Source: JBGSUZ01 sp964404895 (lineage in GTDB: Bacteria > Bacillota > Clostridia > Peptostreptococcales > Acidaminobacteraceae). From it: a DNA stretch of 64,000 nucleotides. The DNA is taken from the NCBI GenBank assembly GCA_964404895.1, contig CAYOLV010000004.1, forward strand, positions 310,001 to 374,000. The letters run 5' to 3'. Position 1 is the stretch's first letter. Every line of letters begins with the position of its first letter. Below, piece by piece: positions 10,033 to 18,405 of the stretch. The notes beneath the pieces are model-generated. The model had not been told where the DNA came from. It searched no databases and saw nothing but the letters and a program-made list of their open reading frames with translations. The translations under genes and the position numbers were made by a program.

Positions 10033-10090
10033 GCCAATCCCCCCTCAGGGTAGCTAAATGGCGGGCGTTTTTATGCGCCCGCCCATTTAA

Positions 10091-12667
10091 TCAGTACTTG
10101 CCAAATTCGTCATCGTCTAGGGAAATAGAAAATGTTTCTGTTGTACCTACTGGCCTATGGCTTTCCACATATACGGGTGCTGGCTTAGAGTAGCCCGAAT
10201 AGCTGTTGGATCTGCCACTGCCTCTTCTGAGACGGAATTTGCTAACCATTTCTTTAAGCATTTGAGCTTGAGAAGTCATTTCTTCACTGGCTGCAGCACT
10301 TTCTTCTGCTGTAGCTGTATTGTTTTGAGTGACTTGAGAGACCTGGAAAATACCTTCATTGATTTGGGAAATAGCTGTAGCCTGCTCATTAGAAGCATAA
10401 GCAATATCTGCTACCAAGTCTGCCGCTTTAGAAACACCTGCAACGATGTCTACCAAGGCTTTGGCAGTGTCTTCTGCGATATTCATCCCTTTGTCTACTT
10501 TTTTAACCGAGTTTTCAATCATATCTGTTGTCTCTTTTGCTGCATTGGCACTTCTTGCCGCCAAGTTTCTAACTTCTTCTGCTACAACTGCAAAGCCTTT
10601 ACCATGTTGTCCTGCTCTCGCTGCTTCAACTGCCGCGTTAAGTGCCAGAATATTGGTTTGGAAGGCGATGTCGTCAATGACGGAAATAATTTTGGAAATA
10701 TTAGCCGAAGATTCATTAATGTCTCTCATTGCCGATACCATTTCTACCATTTGCTCATTCCCATTTGCCGCTGCATCTTTTGCAGAATTAGAGAATTCGT
10801 TTGCTTTAGAGGCATTGATGGCATTGTCCTTGGTCTGTTCAGAAATCTCAGTCATAGAAGCTGTAATTTGCTGAATAGAGCTGGCTTGGATTGTAGAGCC
10901 TTGGGACAGGGCTTGAGAAGACTGGGCAACCTGTTGAGAACCTGTTGCCACTTGTTCTGAAGACATATTGATTTCGCCTAGAACTTCATTGAGAGAATCT
11001 AAAATATTGTTGATGGCATTCTTCATGGACACGAAATCACCTTTGAAATCAGAAGTGATTTGAAGATCCAAATTGCCGTCTGACATTTTATTAAGAATCT
11101 CGGCGGTTTCTCTAATATAACCAGAAATCGCTTTAATCGTAGTGTTAATGGCGTTCTTGATGGCTGCGTGATCCCCTTTGTACTGGCCTTTAACCATTAC
11201 ATCCAAGTTTCCTTTGGAGAACTCTTCCAGAACGATAGCCGCCTCTTGAATAGGTTCAATGACAGCATCCAACGTGCGGTTAATCCCGCGAATAATTTCT
11301 CGATACTCTCCTTGATGAACATTTTCGTTGGCACGTACGTCTAAGTTGCCCTCTACAGCCGCCTGAATCAATTGGTTAGTATCTTCAACCATCCGATTAA
11401 TAGCTTCAATGGCCGTTTTAAGCCCAATGTTTAAAGTGTCCTTTTCTGAGAGAACCACTACATCTACGTTCATATTGCCTTCTGAAACCGCTTTCACTAC
11501 AGCGGCTTGCTTAATGATATTTTCTTTCATTCGGTTAAAGGACTCTGTCAACTGACCAATTTCATCTTGTTCCTTGACGACCAACTCAAAATCTGTGTCT
11601 CCTATAGAAATCAAATCTGCTGCATTTGTCACTTTCTTAATACCAGTAGTAATCTTTCTAATTAGGCTTACATTAATGATTGTGCCTAGAACAAGAGCGA
11701 ATAAGAAGCCTATGATCAGGGCAATATTCGCAAAATTAACCGCTGTCTTATTGTTGGTAGCTCCTGTCATGGTCACTGCAAGACTTGCATCCATCATTTG
11801 ATTGGAAAGGGTTGTTAATTGCTCTCCTGTGGCAATCAAAACGACTTGCAACTTTTGCTGTTCAATCATATTGGCTTTGAAATCTTTTAAGTTGCTCTCA
11901 TATTTTTTAACTGCTGTGATAGTTGCGTTGATCTGATCTTTGTTGATTTGCTGAGATGATGCATTTAAAATTGCTTCTGCATTTGCATATATTTCTGGGA
12001 AAATTTCCAATGCTTTGTCAAAATAAGTCACATCTTTTGATTCAAGAGCTTTGTTGGAATAAATTCTAACCAAGTTAACCTCATTTAAAATGTGGTTAAT
12101 CCCCACTATTTTATTGACCCTTTTGGTAATAGCGGTTCCAGCGGCTCCACCGGCAATTTCATTTTTAAAGGATACCATTTGAGCTTCTTCGTACCCACCT
12201 ATGCTCGCATAAAATTCATCCACAGTTGCTAATAAAGTGGTTTTAATTGCTGAAAATTTAACAATTGCTTCTTTATAGGCATCTTTTGTGCTTACATATG
12301 TACCATGGGTCGCCAATGCATCTTGAGTAACTTTTTGAAGATCTGCGCTCATGCCTTTTTGGGTGGTAAAAGCAGCTGCATCTTTTAAAACAATTCCTAA
12401 ATCTGTAGCGTTTTGATCCACAATATCAATTTTTTCCTGTTGATTGAGATAGACATAAGCTCGCATTTCCAACATCATGGAAGCTGTCAATAAATTCGCT
12501 TTTTGTCCCATTTGTAACAGCGGTAAATTTTCGCTTGCCATTTCTTCAGAAGAATTGCTGACATTATTCAAATTGAAGATGGTCATGGCAATGACTGCTG
12601 AAATAATCAACAACATCATGGCGATGCCTGTCGCAATCTTCATTCCTATTTTCTTATTTTTAAACAT
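10091..12667 (-). CDS. Methyl-accepting chemotaxis protein with extended HAMP region
   Basis: 858 residues, much longer than a standard receptor. TM1 spans about residues 10-32, an extracytoplasmic helical sensor about 33-310, TM2 about 312-338, then HAMP (about 338-390). Roughly 200 residues of HAMP-like repeats follow, with the recurring pattern 'aueLeefSkGNLDV.v...ykGDha.ik.aIN', before the signalling domain (about 590-815) with the invariant hairpin tip IAFQTNILALNAAVEAARAG. It ends in DDDEFGKY; I see no CheR-tethering NWETF-type pentapeptide. It is the only receptor in the cluster and sits between cheW and cheR, so it is presumably the main input to this CheA. Confidence 0.92.
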   Translation of the reverse strand: MFKNKKIGMKIATGIAMMLLIISAVIAMTIFNLNNVSNSSEEMASENLPLLQMGQKANLLTASMMLEMRAYVYLNQQEKIDIVDQNATDLGIVLKDAAAFTTQKGMSADLQKVTQDALATHGTYVSTKDAYKEAIVKFSAIKTTLLATVDEFYASIGGYEEAQMVSFKNEIAGGAAGTAITKRVNKIVGINHILNEVNLVRIYSNKALESKDVTYFDKALEIFPEIYANAEAILNASSQQINKDQINATITAVKKYESNLKDFKANMIEQQKLQVVLIATGEQLTTLSNQMMDASLAVTMTGATNNKTAVNFANIALIIGFLFALVLGTIINVSLIRKITTGIKKVTNAADLISIGDTDFELVVKEQDEIGQLTESFNRMKENIIKQAAVVKAVSEGNMNVDVVVLSEKDTLNIGLKTAIEAINRMVEDTNQLIQAAVEGNLDVRANENVHQGEYREIIRGINRTLDAVIEPIQEAAIVLEEFSKGNLDVMVKGQYKGDHAAIKNAINTTIKAISGYIRETAEILNKMSDGNLDLQITSDFKGDFVSMKNAINNILDSLNEVLGEINMSSEQVATGSQQVAQSSQALSQGSTIQASSIQQITASMTEISEQTKDNAINASKANEFSNSAKDAAANGNEQMVEMVSAMRDINESSANISKIISVIDDIAFQTNILALNAAVEAARAGQHGKGFAVVAEEVRNLAARSANAAKETTDMIENSVKKVDKGMNIAEDTAKALVDIVAGVSKAADLVADIAYASNEQATAISQINEGIFQVSQVTQNNTATAEESAAASEEMTSQAQMLKEMVSKFRLRRGSGRSNSYSGYSKPAPVYVESHRPVGTTETFSISLDDDEFGKY

Positions 12668-12679
12668 CCAATCACCCTC

Positions 12680-13174
12680 CTAAACGGTTAAGGTCCTCAC
12701 TTCATCAATTTCGCCTTCGTTCAGTAACTTATCCGAGTCCAAAATAATCACAATGTCATTTTGAATTTTACCGATGCCCAGAATGAACTTATTTTTGAAG
12801 TCTGTATTGAATGTCGGCGGTTCTGCAATTTGTTCATCAGGAATGGCAATTACTTCCAATACCATATCCACAATCAAACCCACTGAAACCGCATTGAGTT
12901 CTACCACAATTATGCAGGTTCTGTCATTGTAATCGTTGAAGGACTTGTTGAATCTTTTTCTGACATCCATTGTCGGTATGATCTTGCCTCTGAGATTGAT
13001 CACACCCATGATATATTCAGGTTGGTTAGGGATCTCGGTAATATCTTGAATCCCTATGATGTCAACAACATGTCGAATTTCTATGGCATATTGTTCCTCT
13101 CCTAGTGCAAACGTCAAGTATTTCCCCTTTTGGGTATCTTCTTCGTAGAATACACTATCCATTTCGTTAGCCAT
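12680..13174 (-). CDS. cheW: Chemotaxis adaptor CheW
   Basis: 164 residues forming one CheW-like SH3-type fold: YLTFALGEEQYAIEI, IPNQPEYIMGVINLRGKIIP and VDMVLEVIAIPD are the usual CheW strands. It couples the receptor to CheA. ATG 13174 has AGAGGTG 8 bases upstream; a GTG at 13183 and an ATG at 13180 are in frame, so translation could start up to three codons earlier, overlapping the cheA stop region. The ribosome site is inside the end of cheA, implying translational coupling. Confidence 0.9.
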   Translation of the reverse strand: MANEMDSVFYEEDTQKGKYLTFALGEEQYAIEIRHVVDIIGIQDITEIPNQPEYIMGVINLRGKIIPTMDVRKRFNKSFNDYNDRTCIIVVELNAVSVGLIVDMVLEVIAIPDEQIAEPPTFNTDFKNKFILGIGKIQNDIVIILDSDKLLNEGEIDEVRTLTV

Positions 13175-13179
13175 GCACA

Positions 13180-15336
13180 TCACCTCTCATCATCTACTAT
13201 TCCTGACGGATCCAATATCAGGCTTATTTTTCCATCACCTAGAAGGGCACAGCCTGAAATCCCCTTCACTTTTTTCATAAACTTGGACAGACTCTTGACG
13301 ACCAACTGTTGCTCTCCAATGATTTCGTCTGCAAAGAGGAGCACGCTCTTCCCTGCATACTCGATCATGATTAAAATGCCTTTTGCAATATCTTGAGTTT
13401 TGGAAATTATTCCAAAACGCTTATGAAGCCTCATAATTGGATAACATTTGCCTCTGAGCATGATAAACTCGTTGCCATTAGGGTCTACAATAACTTCTTC
13501 ACCTTTCATAGAGAAGGATTCTTGAACGTTGACAATTGGAACAGCCAACAGACTGGTGCCGACTCGCATCATCATCCCCTCTACAATAGCTAAGGTCAGA
13601 GGAATCTTAATGGTAAAGATTGTTCCTTTGCCGAGAACGGAGTCGATTTGAATCGTTCCGCCTAGTTCAGCAATATTCTTGCTGACCACGTCAAGCCCTA
13701 CGCCTCTCCCTGAAAACTCTGTAATGGCATCTTTTGTGGAAAATCCTGGAGCAAACAAAAGCAGGTATACCTCGTTGTCGCTCATATCTGCAGGGGCTTT
13801 AGTCAGCATGCCTTTCTCTTCCGCTTTTTTTAGAATTTGCTTTCGATCTAGACCTTTGCCGTCGTCTTCAATGACGATCCAAACCTCTCCGCCGCTGTGT
13901 TTCGCTTCCAATGTGACGTGACCCACTTCATCTTTTCCAGACATTCTTCTAGCTTCTGTTTCCTCAATGCCGTGATCCACTGAATTTCGTATAATATGCA
14001 TTAAAGGATCACCAATATGTTCAATAATATTTTTGTCCACTTCGGTATTTTCTCCCAAAATAGCCAATTCTACTTTTTTGTCAATTTTTTTGCTCATATC
14101 CCTGACAATCCGGTTCATCTTCTGGAAGGTTAGACTCAGTGGCACCATTCTCACGCTCATGACCAAATCTTGCAGTTCATTGAGAATCATTCTGTGCTGT
14201 CTGACCGCCTTTTCAAATCCTTCAGATGTAAAACCATTCAAGTCTGGGTTACGGGTTACCATGGCTTCCGAAACCACCAGTTCTCCAATTAGATCCATCA
14301 GCAAATCGATTTTTGAAACATCTACATTGATGTGGGTTTGATTACCGCCAATGCTTCCTGCCCCCACTCCTGCAGTTGAAGTTGTTTTAGATTTATCTTG
14401 AACTTCAAGCCCTTCAACTTCTTTCTCTACTGGCTTTGGCATAGATTTTGCCACATTGTCTTTCCGACCGCCGCCCTGGAATTCACTTAAATACTGTTCA
14501 TAGTCCTCGCCATTAATCAGCTTTACATCATACTCAGAGACAAAGGCTGATCCCTGAACCTCTAATTCTACGTCTTCCATAGTTTTTGCTGTTTTTAACA
14601 CCATATGAAATCCGTTTTTTCTAATCAAGTCTGTGGCTTGGTCATCATCTACTACATTAAGAGGATAAGTTCCTAAGGTCTCACAGAAATTCTTAAAATG
14701 ATGCTGGATGGTGAAAGCCCTAATGTTTTCCATTTCGCAGCCTTCTTGGAAATTAATTTTTACTTTGAAACAACTCATTGGACCTCTGGCTTCAGTTTTA
14801 GAATTATCGCCTACTGGTGGTATAAAGTACTTAGCATCTCCTGATTGAACGCCTTCTTCAGAAGCCTCACTTACCACCACAGTTTCATTTTCTTTGCCAG
14901 AATGTTTGATATCTTTATCTGAATCAGAAATTGTCATAAATTTAACACTTTCAAACATTTCTTTCAGACTTTCAATCAAAGTTTCAGGTGCAGGATCACA
15001 GTTTTCACCTGCTTCAATCTTAATGATTTGAGTTTTATCGAAATCCATAATTTCTAACATCAAGTCTGTTAGAATTGTCATTTCCAACTCAATTTCAGTG
15101 TGCTGTCTATAATGATCGAAGATGTCCTCCGCACAATGGGCTAGTTCAGCAATACCGTCATACATCATCATCATAGAATTGCCCTTGATGGTATGCATAA
15201 TCCTAAAAATTTCGTTGATGTGCTCTTTCAAGTTCCCGTTCTTTTCACACTCAATAATAATTTGTTCCAGACGATCTAATAACTGATTGGTTTCTTGTAT
15301 GTATAGATCGATCATAGGTTCATTGGCACGAGTCAA
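13180..15336 (-). CDS. cheA: Chemotaxis histidine kinase CheA
   Basis: 718 residues in the P1-P5 order: P1 phosphotransfer with H48 (RIMHTIKGNS), a P2-like response-regulator-docking region (about 190-290), P3 dimerisation (DLLMDLIGELVVSEAM), P4 ATPase with HIIRNSVDHGIEE and EDDGKGLD, and a P5 CheW-like domain (GEEVIVDPNGNEFIMLRG). It phosphorylates CheY and CheB in response to receptors. The start is TTG 15336, eight bases after AGGAGG; the first ATG is seven codons further in and lacks a site. Linkers on either side of P2 are acidic or low complexity. It lies between cheY and cheW. Confidence 0.94.
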   Translation of the reverse strand: MTRANEPMIDLYIQETNQLLDRLEQIIIECEKNGNLKEHINEIFRIMHTIKGNSMMMMYDGIAELAHCAEDIFDHYRQHTEIELEMTILTDLMLEIMDFDKTQIIKIEAGENCDPAPETLIESLKEMFESVKFMTISDSDKDIKHSGKENETVVVSEASEEGVQSGDAKYFIPPVGDNSKTEARGPMSCFKVKINFQEGCEMENIRAFTIQHHFKNFCETLGTYPLNVVDDDQATDLIRKNGFHMVLKTAKTMEDVELEVQGSAFVSEYDVKLINGEDYEQYLSEFQGGGRKDNVAKSMPKPVEKEVEGLEVQDKSKTTSTAGVGAGSIGGNQTHINVDVSKIDLLMDLIGELVVSEAMVTRNPDLNGFTSEGFEKAVRQHRMILNELQDLVMSVRMVPLSLTFQKMNRIVRDMSKKIDKKVELAILGENTEVDKNIIEHIGDPLMHIIRNSVDHGIEETEARRMSGKDEVGHVTLEAKHSGGEVWIVIEDDGKGLDRKQILKKAEEKGMLTKAPADMSDNEVYLLLFAPGFSTKDAITEFSGRGVGLDVVSKNIAELGGTIQIDSVLGKGTIFTIKIPLTLAIVEGMMMRVGTSLLAVPIVNVQESFSMKGEEVIVDPNGNEFIMLRGKCYPIMRLHKRFGIISKTQDIAKGILIMIEYAGKSVLLFADEIIGEQQLVVKSLSKFMKKVKGISGCALLGDGKISLILDPSGIVDDER

Positions 15337-15374
15337 TTGCTCTCCCTCCTTTCTTTTCAGAAAAGTCCCGCCGA

Positions 15375-15728
15375 TTAAGTCCGTTTTAAAACTTCTACAA
15401 CTTTATCCTCTTGAAATGGTTTTACAATAAAATTAACAGCACCATTCAATATAGCCTCCTTTACCATGGACTCGTTGCCCATAGCAGTTATCATGACGAC
15501 TTTCGCATTGGGGTCAGTCTGCTTTATTTTAATCAGGGCTTCAAGACCTGACATCTTCGGCATGGTAATATCCATAGTGACCACGTCGGGCTTCAGTCTA
15601 ATAAACTGTTGAACTGCATCCTCCCCATCTTCTGCTTGCCCAATCACTTCAAACTCATTGCGCTCCAACATCATTTTTAATGTGTTTCTCATAAATACCG
15701 CATCGTCTACAATTAATACTCTCTTCAT
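15375..15728 (-). CDS. cheY: Chemotaxis response regulator CheY
   Basis: 117-residue single receiver: D8-D9, phospho-acceptor D53 (VVTMDITMP), T81 and K103 (IVKPF). Length and neighbours (directly upstream of cheA) make it the cognate CheY. ATG 15728 is used because AAAGGA lies 10 bases upstream; a GTG at 15737 is in frame but abuts the ribosome site. In flagellated species CheY-P binds the switch; no switch or flagellar gene is visible in this window. Confidence 0.9.
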   Translation of the reverse strand: MKRVLIVDDAVFMRNTLKMMLERNEFEVIGQAEDGEDAVQQFIRLKPDVVTMDITMPKMSGLEALIKIKQTDPNAKVVMITAMGNESMVKEAILNGAVNFIVKPFQEDKVVEVLKRT

Positions 15729-15788
15729 AGAGGTCACATCCTTTTGTAAAATATGATTGAATATTCCGACAGTTCGTTCTAAAAAAAA

Positions 15789-17105
15789 TCACCGTTCAAC
15801 AGGCAATTTTATAATCATAGTGGTTCCAAGGCCCACTTCTGATTGGACATCTAAAATGCCCTTATGCTTGTTGACGATGATGTCATGTGATATGCTCAAA
15901 CCTAGTCCTGTACCTTCCCCTACCGGTTTAGTCGTATAAAAAGGTTTAAAAATATCTTTTATATTCTTCTCTTCTATACCCATGCCGTCGTCTTTTACAA
16001 CACAGCAAACGTAACTTTCTTCCAAATAGGTCTTTATAAATACATTCCCTAATTCCGGAAAACGTCTCTCCCTTATGGTGCTGACTGCATTGATAATCAA
16101 ATTCAACAAAGTTTGATTGATCTCGCTGCCCACGGCAGGAATTTCTGGAATTTTACCTAGTTCCAAGTGTACTTTTGCAGCGTACTTAATTTCATTTTGA
16201 GCCACCATCAAGGTATTCTCTATGCCATCATTCAAGTTGTAACTCTCAAACTCCTGAGCTACATCTATACGAGAAAATTGCCGCATACCCTTGACTATTT
16301 TACTAACCCTTTCCAAACCATGGAGGGTATCGCCTAGCAGATCATTGAGATCTTCCAAAACAAAATCGATATCCATTTCAGTTTTTAAAGCTGAAAAAGA
16401 TTTTGTCGATTCTTCTATTTTTTTGTTCCAATCTATTGCCACGTCAATTTCATGGGGCTCCGTTAAAGAAGCCACCAATTGATTTGCCTTATTATGCCAC
16501 TTCGAAATTTTTTCAACATACTCCTTCAAAATATTCACATTACTGATGATATAACCAAGAGGATTATTAATTTCATGAGCCACCCCTGCAGCTAAATGTC
16601 CAATGCCCGCTAACTGTTCCTGTTGAATAATCATCATTTGGGAAGTTTTCAATTGTTGGTTAAGATCTTCCAACTCCTGATTTTGCTCCTGAATCACAGA
16701 AATCGTCTGATACAGTTTCTTTTGAAGCGCTTGCTGATTAAGGGCATTTTTGACACGAGAAATAAATTCCTGCTCTTTTACGGGTTTGGTAATATAGTCA
16801 AAAGCCCCCATTTCAAAGAATCCTTTAAGGGATTGTTCCTCAGAGAGAGAAGTAAAGATAATAACCTTCATTTTACTTAGCCACCCTTGTTCATGAAGGT
16901 ATGCCATGACCTCAGACCCTAGCATCTCTGGCATTACAATGTCCAAAACCAATAAGTCTACAGGGTGAGTCTCAATATACTCAATGGCCTCTTGTCCATT
17001 GTGTTTGGTGTGTATCTCTGTGGCCACACTGCTTTTTATTATATAATCCTTTGCCATCTCACACATCAATTGGGAGTCGTCTACAATCAATACTGATAAG
17101 TCCAA
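15789..17105 (-). CDS. Receiver-histidine kinase fusion (REC at N terminus, NtrB-like kinase)
   Basis: 438 residues in the reverse order of a usual hybrid kinase: an N-terminal receiver (D55 in LLVLDIVMP), a coiled-coil linker (about 125-165), a HisKA domain with H177 in GVAHEINNPLGY and a HATPase domain with KDDGMGI and GEGTGLGLSI. No membrane segment. Phosphorylation of the receiver probably gates the kinase, placing it mid-way in a phosphorelay. Start is TTG 17105, seven bases after AAAGGAG. It lies between the REC-HDOD gene and cheY. Confidence 0.87.
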   Translation of the reverse strand: MDLSVLIVDDSQLMCEMAKDYIIKSSVATEIHTKHNGQEAIEYIETHPVDLLVLDIVMPEMLGSEVMAYLHEQGWLSKMKVIIFTSLSEEQSLKGFFEMGAFDYITKPVKEQEFISRVKNALNQQALQKKLYQTISVIQEQNQELEDLNQQLKTSQMMIIQQEQLAGIGHLAAGVAHEINNPLGYIISNVNILKEYVEKISKWHNKANQLVASLTEPHEIDVAIDWNKKIEESTKSFSALKTEMDIDFVLEDLNDLLGDTLHGLERVSKIVKGMRQFSRIDVAQEFESYNLNDGIENTLMVAQNEIKYAAKVHLELGKIPEIPAVGSEINQTLLNLIINAVSTIRERRFPELGNVFIKTYLEESYVCCVVKDDGMGIEEKNIKDIFKPFYTTKPVGEGTGLGLSISHDIIVNKHKGILDVQSEVGLGTTMIIKLPVER

Positions 17106-17164
17106 GGTATCACTCCTTTGAAAAAACCCTCACTTCGAGGAATCCATGTTTTCGAAAATCCAGC

Positions 17165-18349
17165 CTATTTACCAGATTCTCTTTCCTTGATGATTTCTTG
17201 TACAATCAACATTAAATCATCTTTAGAAATCTCCAGAATATCAAAAACAGATTCCTCTAAATGCTCTTTAAACACCTCGTCCATTAAAATTTCCCATGAA
17301 TAATAATTGGCCAAATGAACCACGCAGACCAGTTCCTTATTAATGACCATAGGGTTCAAAGGGTCGTGGTGGAACATGGCAGCTTCAACAATAGGGTGTG
17401 GAATCTCCCACCAATTCAGTAGATACCCTCCTATATATTGATGATTGGTTCCAATAAACTCATTTTCAAGTTCAGTTATACATTTATCAGGATGAGCTAT
17501 GGCTTCTTCAATCATTTTCTCATGGATATCCATGTAGTAATTCAAGACAATAACCCGACCTACATCGTGTAACAAGCCTGCAGATGCAAAGACATTAGGT
17601 ACTTTTTTGCCTAAAAGTCTGGAGTAAATCGCATTCATCAATTTATTGGTTATATTCACGTGTTCCCAAAGGCTGAAATGCATGTTCTTGTGGCTGCCAA
17701 ATTCATTGAAGACCGAATTGCTCAAGACAATATTTTTCACATTTGTAAGGCCAATGTACATAATCGCCTGGACGATATTTCCCGTTTTTGCACCATAGAA
17801 AGCAGAATTTGCCACGCGAAGGATTTTACTCGCAATCGATTGATCCATTTCAATTTTTTTAGCAATGTGATCAATACTAGAGTCCTCTTCAATGAGTTGA
17901 CAGATATCCTTATAAAGTGTAGGCACCGTAGGCAAATCTGTAATGTTGTTGATCAAGGACAGCAAGTTAGTATTGTTAAGCAATGCCTGAACTTCAAATA
18001 ATCGGTCAATGGTACTCAGCAGCTCTTGGTTGTCCCAGGGTTTAAAAATGTATAGTTTTGCCAAATTGTCTTCTAATGCCTTCAAAATATTTTTGCTTTC
18101 TGTGTAACCGCTTAAGGTAACTCTTAAAGTCAGCGGGTATTTTTCTTTCACAACTCTTAAGAGCTGATAACCGTCCATGTCTGGCATTCTAACATCTGTA
18201 ACAATCAAGTCTACGTTCTGACTCGCAAGAATTTCCAGTGCACTTTGTGCGTTTTCCGCAAATAAAACTTCATAATTACTGTTGTGAAACAGTCTTCTTA
18301 ACGCTTTTAAAATTTGAACTTCATCGTCTACAAATAAAATAGATTTCAT
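17165..18349 (-). CDS. Receiver-HDOD domain protein
   Basis: 394 residues: receiver (phospho-acceptor D52 in LIVTDVRMP, FKPWDN at the usual lysine) followed by an HDOD domain (about 135-340) with LPTVPTLYKDI, ILRVANSAFYG and a retained HD pair in GLLHDVGRVI. HDOD proteins are linked to signalling and stress outputs, with the biochemical role usually unknown. ATG 18349 has GGAG 8 bases upstream; the GTG at 18358 overlaps that site and is rejected. It is second in the sensory cluster. Confidence 0.86.
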   Translation of the reverse strand: MKSILFVDDEVQILKALRRLFHNSNYEVLFAENAQSALEILASQNVDLIVTDVRMPDMDGYQLLRVVKEKYPLTLRVTLSGYTESKNILKALEDNLAKLYIFKPWDNQELLSTIDRLFEVQALLNNTNLLSLINNITDLPTVPTLYKDICQLIEEDSSIDHIAKKIEMDQSIASKILRVANSAFYGAKTGNIVQAIMYIGLTNVKNIVLSNSVFNEFGSHKNMHFSLWEHVNITNKLMNAIYSRLLGKKVPNVFASAGLLHDVGRVIVLNYYMDIHEKMIEEAIAHPDKCITELENEFIGTNHQYIGGYLLNWWEIPHPIVEAAMFHHDPLNPMVINKELVCVVHLANYYSWEILMDEVFKEHLEESVFDILEISKDDLMLIVQEIIKERESGK

Positions 18350-18405
18350 ATGTCTCACTCCAGTACTAAATTATAAAATTGATCTAGATACTCAATACCC
18401 CAGTC

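Noticed and set aside
10157..10960. 267-residue plus-strand open frame rich in Cys and Phe inside the MCP gene
   Set aside because: It is an antisense shadow of the receptor signalling domain; no ribosome site and unnatural composition.
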